Shown here piece by piece: positions 43,147 to 52,645 of a stretch of 64,000 nucleotides of DNA. The translations under genes were made by a program, and so were the position numbers. The notes under the pieces are model-generated. The model saw only the letters and a program-made list of their open reading frames with translations, ran no database searches and was not told the origin of the DNA. Numbering within the stretch: position 1 is the stretch's first letter; every line of letters starts with the position of its first letter. This stretch comes from a bacterium (GTDB lineage Bacteria; Zhuqueibacterota; QNDG01; DSAB01): contig JAFGDT010000018.1 in the NCBI GenBank assembly GCA_016931965.1, positions 1-64,000 of the forward strand, written 5' to 3'.

Positions 43147-44841
43147 ATGACAGAAGAAGAAACCATTCAATATCTTGAAGAACGCCTCAAAGAAAATCCG
43201 AAATCGCTTCTCTTTGCAAGACTTGCGGATATTTATATTCGCAGAGGACGTATTGATGAAGCTATTGATCTTTGTTCGCAAGGTATTCAGCATCATCCTT
43301 ACTACCTGACGGGGAATTATATCCTTGGCAAAGCTTATGATTTAAAGGGTGAACAAGATAAAGCAGAGGCGGAATACAAAAAGGTGCTCTTACATGATAG
43401 TCATTATTTGGCTGCACATAAAGCACTCGGGGATATGATGCTGGCTATGGGATGGGAAGACAAAGCCGCACTCCATTACAGAGAAATTATTCGTATCGAT
43501 CCTTTGGAGGAGGAAGTCCATGAGTTACTCAATTCATTAACTTCAGGAAGTGATTCAGTTGAGAGTTGCCCTGAGAAAGACGAAAAGGGGAATCTGCATT
43601 TTAGACCCATTTCGACTGTGAAAACAGCATCTGATGAGGACAAAAACTGGGGAGAAGAACTGGAAAAGGTCATCATGGAAGATGAAAAAGCGTCCGTTTC
43701 AGAAGAATCTTTCACTGTTTCAGAAAAGGTCAGAGATAAATTCAAAGTCGATGAAGAGCGTTCCGATATCGAACAGGAACCCGTGTTGGATACCTCGGTG
43801 ATGGAAAAGTCCCACTCGATAGGTGGAGAAGAGGACACTATTGAAACATCGGGAAAAGATGACAGTGGGTTAAAAGAGGAAGAAGAGTCTGTTTTTGAAA
43901 TATCAGATGAGACCGCAAAAGAGGATGTTATTGATAAGGTCTCGGAGACTGTTTCTGAAACCGAACTGTATACTCTCGATTCACCGGAAGAGAAGGTTGG
44001 AGAAGAAAAAATCGAATCAGAAGAAATCCCCCGTTCCGATTCAGAAACTTTTGATAATTCTGATATTCAAGTGACTGCGGAATTGATGGGAGAAAAAGAT
44101 TTTGAAGGCACTACGACTCCGTCCTTGGAGAAAGAATTATCAACCGATGAGGAACCATTTACTTTCAATTTGAATAAGAAAGAGACGGAACAAGAGCTGG
44201 ATAAAGTTCAAGACTTAGAGCCTTCACTTCCTTCTGAATCGATGATGACAGAGGAGACTGGTTCGGAAGATGTCGAAGAGCCTGAAAAAGGAAAAGGTGT
44301 GGAACCCTCTTCTCTTTCTTCAGAGAAAGAGCCCGCAATCGGTGAGGAAGAATTTTCTTTTGATTTTGAAGAAGAGAAAACAGAAAAGGGGGAGGATAAA
44401 AAGATACTACCTTTTAGGCAGGCAGAGCAGGAAAAAGTCAAAGATGCCCGTACAGCAATTGATAAAGAACCGTCCCCCGGGATGGTGGGGCAAAAGCGTA
44501 CGGATTCTCTAAAAGAAGAAAAAGGGACTGAGGATGAGCCGAAATCCGAAGATTCACGAGAGGTCGCGGGGGATCAGTCCGTTGACAAAGAGGGAACAGA
44601 AACGGTTTTAAAGCCGGTTAAAAAAGAACGCTTTCAAGGAGATGCGAAAGTAAAAGTCAATGGGAAAAGGGGAAAGGATAAGGAACAAAAAATCATCAGT
44701 CCGACACTCGGAGAAATTTATAAGGCTCAAGGGCAGTATGCAAAAGCCATTCGCATTTATGAAACGCTGCTGAAAAAAAGTCCGCAGGAAAAACGGTATC
44801 AGGACGAAATCGACAAACTGAAACAAAAATTGAAGGATTAA
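43147..44841 (+). CDS. TPR protein with long acidic linker
   Basis: 564 residues. Residues 1-125 hold three TPR-like repeats (LLFARLADIYIRRGRIDEAI, YILGKAYDLKGEQDKAEAEY, AAHKALGDMMLAMGWEDKAA). Then comes a strongly acidic, Glu/Asp/Ser/Lys-rich low-complexity region of about 380 residues, surely disordered. The last 50 residues are one more TPR (LGEIYKAQGQYAKAIRIYE). The ATG at 43147 is preceded by AAAGGTGG. It is a likely scaffold with binding ends joined by a flexible tether. It is the last gene of the lptE operon. Confidence 0.82.
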   Translation: MTEEETIQYLEERLKENPKSLLFARLADIYIRRGRIDEAIDLCSQGIQHHPYYLTGNYILGKAYDLKGEQDKAEAEYKKVLLHDSHYLAAHKALGDMMLAMGWEDKAALHYREIIRIDPLEEEVHELLNSLTSGSDSVESCPEKDEKGNLHFRPISTVKTASDEDKNWGEELEKVIMEDEKASVSEESFTVSEKVRDKFKVDEERSDIEQEPVLDTSVMEKSHSIGGEEDTIETSGKDDSGLKEEEESVFEISDETAKEDVIDKVSETVSETELYTLDSPEEKVGEEKIESEEIPRSDSETFDNSDIQVTAELMGEKDFEGTTTPSLEKELSTDEEPFTFNLNKKETEQELDKVQDLEPSLPSESMMTEETGSEDVEEPEKGKGVEPSSLSSEKEPAIGEEEFSFDFEEEKTEKGEDKKILPFRQAEQEKVKDARTAIDKEPSPGMVGQKRTDSLKEEKGTEDEPKSEDSREVAGDQSVDKEGTETVLKPVKKERFQGDAKVKVNGKRGKDKEQKIISPTLGEIYKAQGQYAKAIRIYETLLKKSPQEKRYQDEIDKLKQKLKD

Positions 44842-45091
44842 CCTCTTGAACTTGCATCAATCCCAGTTTTATTTTGGAAAATACAAGACATAAAGCCATA
44901 TCGATTACGATCACCCCATTTTGTTCCTTGTTTTCATTCTTGTCAGGTTGATTTGTTTAAAACCGTGTACATCAAATGTTTTTCCTGTTTCTCAACTCGA
45001 GAGATCGGGTAATAACATTCACACGGATTTCATCCTGTGATAGTGAGAATGCATCCGCTTATAAAATGTAACAATCGGAGTGATTTGTCAT

Positions 45092-46783
45092 ATGAAAAAT
45101 GCTGTTATTGCAGAGATGTTTGATCGTATGGCTGATGTTCTTGAATTGAAGGGTGAAATTTCTTTCAAGGTAAATGCCTATCGCCGAGCCAGCCGTGCGA
45201 TTCAGAATCTGGAGGAAGATATTGAAACGATTTGGAATGAGGAGCGTTTGCATCAAATCCCCGGCATTGGTACAGGTTTGGCCAAAAAAATTGATGAATA
45301 TTTGAGAACGGATCACATGTCTAAATATGATGAAATCGTTCAATCCGTTCCGCCTGAATTGGTTGATCTCTTGCACATTCAGAATTTGGGACCTAAAACA
45401 CTGGCCGTGGCATATCAAAAACTTCATGTTGAGAATCTAGAAGATCTTAAAAAGGTGCTCGAGAATGGGAGTCTAGCCCAACTGCCCAATATGGGGGAAA
45501 AAAAGATAGAAAATATCCGTAAAGGCATTGCACTCAGGGAGAAAGGTAGAGAACGAATTTCTCTGGGTATCGCTCTTCCCTTGGTGGAGAGACTGATCCA
45601 TGAACTTCGGAAAATTCCCCATGTCGGCAGAATATATCCGGCAGGTTCGGTACGGCGAATGTGTGAAACGGTGGGTGATATTGACATTCTCGTTGAGGCG
45701 GAAGAGAGCGAAAGGGTCATTGATACTTTTGGTTCATTTTCAGAAATCACACGAATGATCAGTCGTGGCAAAACAAAAAGCAGCGTTCTTATTGAAGGAG
45801 ACCTCCAGGTGGATCTCAGGGTGATACCGAGGGATTCTTTTGGTGCTGCGCTTCAATATTTTACGGGTTCGAAAGCACATAACGTTCGGCTTCGTCGAAT
45901 CGCTAAAAAACAAGGTTGCCAAATTAATGAGTACGGTATTTTTCGAGGCGAGAAAAAAATCGGAGGAGCAAAAGAAGAGGATATTTATGAAGCGCTCGGC
46001 ATGCAGTGGATTCCACCGGAACTTCGTGAAGACCGTGGCGAAATCGATTTGGCCATGGAAAGCCGTCTTCCTGACCTGGTTGAACTTTATGATATCAATG
46101 GGGATTTTCATGTTCACACCCGTTGGAGTGACGGATCAGCTTCCATTGAGAAAATGGCAGAGAAAGCCGCTGCTTTGGGATATCATTTTATCGGTATCTG
46201 CGATCATTCTCAATCCGCCGGTTATGCCAATGGATTAACTCCAGAAAGGATTCTCGAACAGATTCGGGAAATCGAACGTTTGAATACCCAAAATAATGAT
46301 ATTTGTATTCTTGCCGGAACGGAAGTGGATATTCTTGCGGATGGCCGTCTGGATTATTCAGATGACTTGTTGGCTCGATTGAATATCGTCATAGCTGCTG
46401 TTCATTCCGGTTTTAAAAAGCGGGTCACTGAACGTATGATCGCTGCGGCTCGAAATCCGCATGTCACCATCCTCGCCCATCCTACAGGGCGTCTCTTATT
46501 CCAGAGAGAAGGTTATATCGTGGATCTTGAACAGGTGATTCGGGCATGTGTCGATACGGGTACGGCCTTGGAAATCAATTGCAATGAAGAACGTCTCGAT
46601 TTAAATGATCGCCATATCCGCTTCGCGAAAGAACAGGGTGCCAAATTGGCCATCGGCACCGATGCACATCATCCCCATCAAATGGATTATCTCCGATTGG
46701 GATTGGGAATGGCCAGAAGAGGGTGTTGTGAGAAAAAAGATGTGTTAAATTGTCTGTCGGTTAATACTTTACGCAGCCATTGA
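45092..46783 (+). CDS. polX: DNA polymerase X family with PHP domain (PolX)
   Basis: 563 residues from the ATG at 45092 (GTG four codons earlier possible). The 8-kDa-type HhH domain is first (ELKGEISFKVNAYRRA, IPGIGTGLAKKI, NMGEKKIENIRK). The polymerase palm follows, with VGDIDILVEA and LQVDLRVIP carrying catalytic Asp residues. The C-terminal PHP domain has DFHVHTRWSDGSAS, CDHSQS, LAGTEVDIL, AAVHSGF, LAHPTG and GTDAHH, all metal-binding. Such enzymes fill gaps in base-excision repair, and the PHP part is a 3'-5' exonuclease. It is complete and converges on the MinD-like gene. Confidence 0.93.
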   Translation: MKNAVIAEMFDRMADVLELKGEISFKVNAYRRASRAIQNLEEDIETIWNEERLHQIPGIGTGLAKKIDEYLRTDHMSKYDEIVQSVPPELVDLLHIQNLGPKTLAVAYQKLHVENLEDLKKVLENGSLAQLPNMGEKKIENIRKGIALREKGRERISLGIALPLVERLIHELRKIPHVGRIYPAGSVRRMCETVGDIDILVEAEESERVIDTFGSFSEITRMISRGKTKSSVLIEGDLQVDLRVIPRDSFGAALQYFTGSKAHNVRLRRIAKKQGCQINEYGIFRGEKKIGGAKEEDIYEALGMQWIPPELREDRGEIDLAMESRLPDLVELYDINGDFHVHTRWSDGSASIEKMAEKAAALGYHFIGICDHSQSAGYANGLTPERILEQIREIERLNTQNNDICILAGTEVDILADGRLDYSDDLLARLNIVIAAVHSGFKKRVTERMIAAARNPHVTILAHPTGRLLFQREGYIVDLEQVIRACVDTGTALEINCNEERLDLNDRHIRFAKEQGAKLAIGTDAHHPHQMDYLRLGLGMARRGCCEKKDVLNCLSVNTLRSH

Positions 46784-46798
46784 CTTGATAAACTTGAT

Positions 46799-47917
46799 TT
46801 ATTCTTTCTGAAAGCCTCTGATCCCTATGTAGTGTTTGATTTGACAGGGATACCCACCCTTTTTAAATTCACAGTCCTCCCAGTAGAGGCAGTTTACAGA
46901 ACATATTTGATCGGTTTTTTCCAATTCCAATGCGGTCTTGCCCATTTTTCGTATCGTGCGTTTTGCACCCAAAGATCGCCATTTGCCGATTTGAAGCAAT
47001 TTGGTTGTAATAATATGGGTTAAATCTTTTGAAGCCTGGCATTTTGGATTGTAACTCAGAAAAGGGACCATTTTCTGAATAGATTCGTTTACAGTCATGT
47101 CCTTGTGAACCGCACCCATGTATTCGAGTCGGGTAGATAACAATTCGTGAGCGGCGCTTTTTATGGCAAGAATGTTGTTTTCATCATTCGATTCAATGAT
47201 CATATTGGCCAATAACATGGGATGAAATTGATTCAGAAACGTAATCATTTTTTCTCCCAGCTGTCGGTCCATATCCGAAACCTGATTTGTTAAATCCAGA
47301 ATAGTCGATTTGCTTTTGTGTGTTTCTGTTTGGGAAATTTTTTTAATCAATCCGGTAGTATTGCCATGGCTTCTTATGATCTGTGCAATTTGTCTGAATA
47401 AAACCTGTTTTAAAAAATTGTATCCCTCAAGAATGCTCATGGGATCGGGATTGACAATGATGATGCCTCGGTCTGCTGCCAAGAAAAGGTCCAGCACATT
47501 ATAACTGGTACCGGCTCCAAGGTCGAGAATGATGAAATCGGCAACTATTTTTCTGAGATGACGGATAAATCGCATTTTATGTTGATAGGACAGGTTTGCC
47601 ATTCCCAGTGAACCGATGGCGCCGCTCATTATTTTTAAATGATCAAACTCGGGGTGTTCCAGTAATATATCATTCAGATTTTCATATTCATGGTTGTAAA
47701 AATTAAAATAGGTTTTTTTCGGTTTTTCGAAACCCATTACGGTGTGCAAGTCTGCACCTCCAAAATCACCATCGACAATCACCGTTCTTTTTTTCATCAT
47801 AGCCAGCCCGGTACCCAGGGAAGCAGCAATAACCGTTTTCCCCACACCACCCTTTCCTCCTCCAATGGCTAATATTTTGGTTTGATGATGGTTATCTCTA
47901 TCTTCAGAAAAATCCAA
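46799..47917 (-). CDS. MinD/FlhG-like ATPase with C-terminal Cys cluster
   Basis: 372 residues. The deviant Walker A is GGGKGGVGKTVIAASLG, with VDGDFGGADLHTVMG and DFIILDLGAGTSYNVLDLF as switch regions and NPDPMSILEGYNFLK next. The general type is FlhG/MinD, a membrane-associated positioning ATPase. It differs in the last 30 residues, which contain four cysteines spaced C-x3-C-x5-C-x8-C (CSVNC...YWEDC...GYPC), a possible metal site. No flagellar genes are nearby, so its target is open. It is transcribed away from ffh. Confidence 0.8.
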   Translation of the reverse strand: MDFSEDRDNHHQTKILAIGGGKGGVGKTVIAASLGTGLAMMKKRTVIVDGDFGGADLHTVMGFEKPKKTYFNFYNHEYENLNDILLEHPEFDHLKIMSGAIGSLGMANLSYQHKMRFIRHLRKIVADFIILDLGAGTSYNVLDLFLAADRGIIIVNPDPMSILEGYNFLKQVLFRQIAQIIRSHGNTTGLIKKISQTETHKSKSTILDLTNQVSDMDRQLGEKMITFLNQFHPMLLANMIIESNDENNILAIKSAAHELLSTRLEYMGAVHKDMTVNESIQKMVPFLSYNPKCQASKDLTHIITTKLLQIGKWRSLGAKRTIRKMGKTALELEKTDQICSVNCLYWEDCEFKKGGYPCQIKHYIGIRGFQKE

Positions 47918-48153
47918 TTGACGCCCATTTATTTAAAAATTTTCTCTTTGATGGAATTTCTTCTCATTCCGCATACATCTTTTATGTGGAATCGGGTATC
48001 GATTTTGACTCTCTTATTAAAAATATTACAGTTTTTAACGGAATAAAGCAAGTATTTTCTTCTCATTTTTTAATGAATTGAATATGTATTACCGAAAAGC
48101 TTTATCATTTGTCCCCTTCTCAAGCTCACAAATATCAACTTAATAAAAATGAC

Positions 48154-48180
48154 TTGCAAAAGTTGTATTTATTCTATAAA
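48154..48180 (+). promoter_or_regulatory. Possible promoter of the ffh-rpsP operon
   Basis: TTGCAA (48154-48159) and TATAAA (48175-48180) are 15 bases apart, a short but workable spacing. The transcript would start near 48187, which rules out the ATG at 48186 and supports the ATG at 48204 as the ffh start. Confidence 0.4.
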
Positions 48181-48203
48181 TTTATATGCTTAGTAGAGGA
48201 AAT

Positions 48204-49529
48204 ATGTTCGAAGATTTGATACAAAAACTGGATGTTGCTGTTAGAAAGCTCAGGGGAATGGGCAAACTAACAGAGAAGAATATTGGGGAATCCTTAAGAA
48301 CCATTCGCAGAGTGCTCCTTGAGGCAGATGTGCAGTACAAAGTGGTGAAGGAGTTTATTGCCCGTGTTCAGTCGAAAGCAGTTGGTGAAGAAGTGCTCCG
48401 GAGTGTAACGCCGGGTCAATTGGTTGTTAAAATTGTCCATGAAGAACTGGTCTCGCTTTTGGGTCAGGCCAATGTACCGATACGATTCGGGAAAACACCA
48501 CCGACCATTATTATGATTGTGGGACTTCAGGGTTCTGGAAAAACAACTTTTGCCGGGAAATTGGGCCGTCAGCTTACCAAAATGAATCGCCATCCCATGC
48601 TTGTTGCAGCTGATGTGTACCGCCCTGCCGCGGAAGATCAACTGGCAATCTTGGGCGAATCGATAAATGTTCCCGTTTTTTCGATGAGGCGAACGACACC
48701 GATAAAAATTGTTCAAGAAGCACTTGTAGCAGCTCGGAAGCAGAACTGTGATACACTGATTCTGGATACGGCTGGCCGTCTGCATATTGATGAAAAGATG
48801 ATGTCGGAATTGGATGAAATGCAACAGGCGGTAAAACCCACAGAGGTTCTATTTGTGGCTGATGGGATGACAGGACAGGACGCTGTTCGTTCCGCAGAAT
48901 CTTTTTTAAACCGTTTGGATTTTGACGGAATCGTTTTGACAAAAATGGATGGTGATGCCAAGGGAGGAGCAGCGTTATCTATTCGGTATGTGACAGGAAA
49001 ACCCATCAAGTTTATTTCGGCAAGTGAAAAACTGGACAGTATCGAGCCATTTCATCCAGATCGAATTGCCTCTCGCATATTAGGGATGGGCGATGTGGTT
49101 TCACTTGTTGAAAAAGCACAGGAAGCAGCCGATGCAAAGAAAATGGAAAAACTTGCACAAAAACTTAGGAAGCAGGAATTTACATTTGAAGATTTTTTTG
49201 ATCAACTTCAACAAGTCAAACGAATGGGATCATTAAGTCAGATTGCTCAAATGGTACCCGGATTGGGACGCAAGGTGGGTGGCATGCAGATGGATGATGA
49301 TGCATTGGTGAAAGTGGAAGCCGTTATTCAATCCATGACTGTTGAAGAAAGACAAAGACCCCATATTATTAATGGAAGTCGAAGAAAGCGCATTGCGAGG
49401 GGAAGTGGAGCAACAATACAGGATGTCAACCGGTTGCTTAAACAGTTTCAGATGATGCAAAAGATGATGAAACAGATGGGCAGGTTTGGAATGAAGAAAT
49501 TTCCGGGTAGAGTTCAAATGGATTTTTAG
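48204..49529 (+). CDS. ffh: Signal recognition particle protein Ffh
   Basis: 441 residues from the ATG at 48204, which has AGAGGAAAT before it. N-domain helices are followed by the GTPase with IVGLQGSGKTTFAGKLG, DVYRPAAEDQL, LDTAGRLHIDE, TKMDGDAKGGAALS and the M domain with LRKQEFTFEDFFDQL and Met-rich C-terminal helices (MMQKMMKQMGRFG) that bind signal peptides and 4.5S RNA. It targets inner-membrane proteins co-translationally. It heads the ffh-rpsP-khpA-rimM-trmD-rplS order, widely conserved in bacteria. Confidence 0.97.
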   Translation: MFEDLIQKLDVAVRKLRGMGKLTEKNIGESLRTIRRVLLEADVQYKVVKEFIARVQSKAVGEEVLRSVTPGQLVVKIVHEELVSLLGQANVPIRFGKTPPTIIMIVGLQGSGKTTFAGKLGRQLTKMNRHPMLVAADVYRPAAEDQLAILGESINVPVFSMRRTTPIKIVQEALVAARKQNCDTLILDTAGRLHIDEKMMSELDEMQQAVKPTEVLFVADGMTGQDAVRSAESFLNRLDFDGIVLTKMDGDAKGGAALSIRYVTGKPIKFISASEKLDSIEPFHPDRIASRILGMGDVVSLVEKAQEAADAKKMEKLAQKLRKQEFTFEDFFDQLQQVKRMGSLSQIAQMVPGLGRKVGGMQMDDDALVKVEAVIQSMTVEERQRPHIINGSRRKRIARGSGATIQDVNRLLKQFQMMQKMMKQMGRFGMKKFPGRVQMDF

Positions 49530-49593
49530 TCGGTTGGAATCAGCGGATTCTATAAACGAATAACTTGATGAATAACAGGATAGGAGGTATTTT

Positions 49594-50499
49594 TTGGCAG
49601 TAAGAATGCGGTTAGCTCGAATGGGTCGGAAGAAGAAACCTTTTTATCGTATTGTGGTAACGGATTCTCGATCACCCCGGGATGGCAGATACATCGAATG
49701 TGTGGGTACGTATAATCCTTTAATTAACCCCCCAAATATTCAAATTCAAGAAGATAAAGTGAATTATTGGTTGGATCAAGGGGTGATACCTACAGATACG
49801 GTGGGCAGTTTACTTCGTCAAAAAGGTGTTATGTTAAAACGTCATCTTCAGCACTGTCATTTTGATAATGCTCGTATTGATGAAGAATTAAAAAAATGGG
49901 AAGTGATGCAAATAGAACGTCTCCGCCGTAAGGAAGAACGTGATCAAGAGAAAAAGAGAGAAAAGAAAGCCATGGAGAAAGTGGAGCAAAAGACGGAGGA
50001 AGCACCATCAAAAGAAGATGAGCAGCTTGCAGCCGAGGGTGTAGATTTAAAAGAAGAAAAAATTGAGGAAACCGATAAAAAGAAAGAATCCCCAGATGAA
50101 GATCAGCTGAAAGAGAAAGCGGATTCTGAGGAGGCCGAAGTCGTTCCCAAGGGTGATGTTGAAGCTGATTTAAAAAAGGGTGAGGGGGGAGATAAGTTAG
50201 ATTCCGGTGGAAAAAGCCAAGAGCCAGAAGAAGCAGCCGTGTCTCAGGCAGAAGAAGGTAAAGTTGAAGAACCTGAATTAAAAGAAGATCAAGATGATGA
50301 TAAAGTGGATTCCGATAAAGAAAGTCTAAAAACAGAAGAAGCCGTCACTCCTCAACCGGAAGACGCAAAAGATGAAAAAGCTGAACCAGCTCAAATAAAA
50401 AAAGATAAAAAGGACGTTCAATCCAAGACAGAAGGAAAAGGGAAAAAAGAAAAGGATGCCAAATCACAAAAAGGAAAAAATAAAAAGGAGGATGAATAG
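49594..50499 (+). CDS. rpsP: 30S ribosomal protein S16 with long charged C-terminal extension
   Basis: 301 residues from a TTG preceded by GGAGG. Residues 1-85 are a normal S16 ([43 protein letters not shown]). From about 90 on, roughly 210 residues are Lys/Glu/Asp-rich low complexity with recurrent EE, KK and KEE runs and no hydrophobic core. S16 is normally 80-90 residues; somewhat longer forms occur in Bacteroidota. The reading frame stays open with one stop and normal spacing to khpA, so this is not a frameshift artefact. It would be a disordered arm on the small subunit. Confidence 0.93.
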   Translation: MAVRMRLARMGRKKKPFYRIVVTDSRSPRDGRYIECVGTYNPLINPPNIQIQEDKVNYWLDQGVIPTDTVGSLLRQKGVMLKRHLQHCHFDNARIDEELKKWEVMQIERLRRKEERDQEKKREKKAMEKVEQKTEEAPSKEDEQLAAEGVDLKEEKIEETDKKKESPDEDQLKEKADSEEAEVVPKGDVEADLKKGEGGDKLDSGGKSQEPEEAAVSQAEEGKVEEPELKEDQDDDKVDSDKESLKTEEAVTPQPEDAKDEKAEPAQIKKDKKDVQSKTEGKGKKEKDAKSQKGKNKKEDE

Positions 50500-50661
50500 A
50501 CAATTATTTCAAAATATGGGTTACAAATATAGTCACATGCTATCGTAAAGGGCGTCATCATTTTTTGTGGTGTGGATTATACTAAAACAGTGATCTCAAA
50601 GAACACCTGGTAGATAGAACAACTTGGACGGATTCGATACTGAAAATGAGGAGGATTGACG

Positions 50662-50892
50662 ATGAAAGAATTTATCGAATTTATTGCCAAACATTTAGTG
50701 GATCGTCCGGAAGCGGTTGAAGTAACGGAGGTTGAAGGCGAAAGGACCACGGTGTACGAATTGCGAGTGGGAGATGGAGATCTTGGAAAAGTGATCGGAA
50801 GAAAAGGGCAGACAGCCAAGTCAATCCGAACATTATTGGCAGCTGCTTCTGCTAAAAAAGGAAAGAGGGCGGTACTCGAAATTTTAGAATAA
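50662..50892 (+). CDS. khpA: KH-domain RNA-binding protein KhpA
   Basis: 76 residues from the ATG at 50662, which has GAGGAGG 7 bases upstream. The single KH domain has the invariant loop [16 protein letters not shown] and opens [20 protein letters not shown]. KhpA is a small RNA chaperone linked to cell envelope and division control and always sits between rpsP and rimM in this order. Its length is standard. Confidence 0.95.
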   Translation: MKEFIEFIAKHLVDRPEAVEVTEVEGERTTVYELRVGDGDLGKVIGRKGQTAKSIRTLLAAASAKKGKRAVLEILE

Positions 50893-50921
50893 TCCAACCA
50901 TACATAGGAGAAAGAAAATTC

Positions 50922-51440
50922 ATGCGTGGGGTTGAAACGTTCATCCCGGTTGGAAGAATTATTCGACCCCATGGACTTTGTGGAGACGTCAAAGTCATTT
51001 CCATGACCGATTATCCGGAACGTTTCAGAAAATTCCAATCTCTTTATGTGGAAGGGGGGAAGGGGTGTGGGAAATGGGTGGAGGTGGAGGGGGGAGGCGT
51101 GCATGGTAATTACGTTGTTTTAAAATTAAAAGGAACCGACGATAGACAGGCAGCAGAAGATCTTCGCGGTTTTTTGCTTAAGGTACGAAGGGAAGATTAT
51201 CCGGATCTCCCAAAAGGAAGAGAATACGTCTTTAATCTTATCGGTCTGCGTGTTAAAACAGTGGAGGGTCGGAACATCGGTTCTTTGATTGATATTCTGC
51301 AATTGCCGGGTCAAGACATTTATGTTGTGGATACGGGGGAAAGGGAAATATGGATACCCGGTGTCAAGGAGTTTATAAAAAAAATTGATATCTCAAAAGG
51401 GGTGATACGAATTCAATTATTAGAAGGTCTTTGTGATTAA
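50922..51440 (+). CDS. rimM: Ribosome maturation factor RimM
   Basis: 172 residues. The N-terminal barrel opens VGRIIRPHGLCGDVKVISMT and the PRC-barrel half has YVFNLIGLRVKTVEG, LPGQDIYVV and IPGVKEFIKKID. It binds S19 and helps mature the head of the 30S subunit. AGGAG precedes the ATG. A Gly-rich loop (residues 44-60, VEGGKGCGKWVEVEGGG) is encoded by an unusually G-rich tract. The next gene, trmD, starts at or before the stop. Confidence 0.94.
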   Translation: MRGVETFIPVGRIIRPHGLCGDVKVISMTDYPERFRKFQSLYVEGGKGCGKWVEVEGGGVHGNYVVLKLKGTDDRQAAEDLRGFLLKVRREDYPDLPKGREYVFNLIGLRVKTVEGRNIGSLIDILQLPGQDIYVVDTGEREIWIPGVKEFIKKIDISKGVIRIQLLEGLCD

Positions 51441-51441
51441 A

Positions 51442-52128
51442 ATGAGAATCGATATTGTTACCGCTTTTCCTGATATGTTACAACATTTTTTCAGCGAAAG
51501 CATTTTAAAAAGGGCTCAAGAAAAAAATCTCGTTCGGATTGAGATGTGGGATCTACGTACCTTTGCGTCTGATAAACACAAAACTGTGGACGATTATCCT
51601 TATGGTGGCGGTCCTGGGATGATTTTGAAACCAGAGCCCATATTTAAAGCAGTTGATAAGATCAAAAAGCGGCATCCAAAAAAAAATACAAAAATCATAC
51701 TCATGACGCCTCAGGGAGGACTCTATTCACAAAAAAAAGCGAAAGAGCTTTCAGAAGCGGAGCACCTGATTTTTATTTGCGGACACTATCGTGGTGTTGA
51801 TGAAAGGATCATTCAAAAACTGGTCACCGATGAAATTTCTATTGGGGATTATATTGTAACGGGAGGCGAACTTCCTACGGCTATCGTAATCGATTCGGTT
51901 GTACGGTTGCTTCCGGGTGTTTTGGGTGATTTTGATTCAGCCGAGGGGGATTCTTTTGCGAAGAATCGGCTGGATCATCCGCATTATACGCGACCGGCTG
52001 TGTTTCGAAAGATGAAAGTTCCCGAAGTCTTGCTCTCCGGTCATCATGCCCGTGTTCATGCATGGAGAGAAGAGAAGGTGCAGGAGAGAACAATCAAACG
52101 AAGACCTGATTTATTGAATGGGCAATAA
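51442..52128 (+). CDS. trmD: tRNA (guanine-37-N1)-methyltransferase TrmD
   Basis: 228 residues from the ATG at 51442, which matches the family start MRIDIVTAFPDM; a GTG three codons earlier has better Shine-Dalgarno spacing (GAAGGT). The trefoil-knot SAM site shows YGGGPGMILKPEP, LMTPQGGLYSQKKA, FICGHYRGVDER and GDYIVTGGELP. LLSGHHARVHAWREE closes the catalytic part. It methylates G37 next to the anticodon to prevent frameshifting. It is directly after rimM, as is usual. Confidence 0.96.
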   Translation: MRIDIVTAFPDMLQHFFSESILKRAQEKNLVRIEMWDLRTFASDKHKTVDDYPYGGGPGMILKPEPIFKAVDKIKKRHPKKNTKIILMTPQGGLYSQKKAKELSEAEHLIFICGHYRGVDERIIQKLVTDEISIGDYIVTGGELPTAIVIDSVVRLLPGVLGDFDSAEGDSFAKNRLDHPHYTRPAVFRKMKVPEVLLSGHHARVHAWREEKVQERTIKRRPDLLNGQ

Positions 52129-52215
52129 TGGGAAATTTAGAAATAGATAGAATGTTTATCCAATCAAGCCATGTATCATTTACGTTTTATATTCATAGAT
52201 GAGGAGGTTGTATAA

Positions 52216-52557
52216 ATGGACCCTTTGGATACAGTGGTTGCCGAACAGTTGAAATCTGATATCCCCGATTTTGAAGCTGGCGATGAAGTTGCTGTTCATT
52301 TCCGTGTTGTTGAAGGTGATAAGGAACGCATTCAGATATTTCGTGGTCTTGTGATACAAAAACGAGGAAAAGGACTGAACCAAACATTTACCGTTAGAAA
52401 AATATCGAGTGGTATTGGTGTCGAGAGGGTCTTTCCTCTTCATTCACCACGGATTGCCAAAATTGAACAAACGAGAAGAGGAAAAGTTCGACGCGCGAAA
52501 CTTTTCTATATTCGCAAACTGACGGGGAAAGCAGCGAGAATCGAAGAGAAGCGATAG
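52216..52557 (+). CDS. rplS: 50S ribosomal protein L19
   Basis: 113 residues, normal length. Family parts are [56 protein letters not shown] and [19 protein letters not shown]. It lies at the interface of the subunits. GGAGG precedes the ATG, about 90 bases after trmD. It ends the conserved ribosomal/SRP operon. Confidence 0.97.
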   Translation: MDPLDTVVAEQLKSDIPDFEAGDEVAVHFRVVEGDKERIQIFRGLVIQKRGKGLNQTFTVRKISSGIGVERVFPLHSPRIAKIEQTRRGKVRRAKLFYIRKLTGKAARIEEKR

Positions 52558-52645
52558 AACAATTCTATACTTTATTTTTGAGGATGAAAGGCCGCAGTAT
52601 TATGAGAAAATTGTACTGGGGCTTTTGTTTTTTGAAGGACGACCT

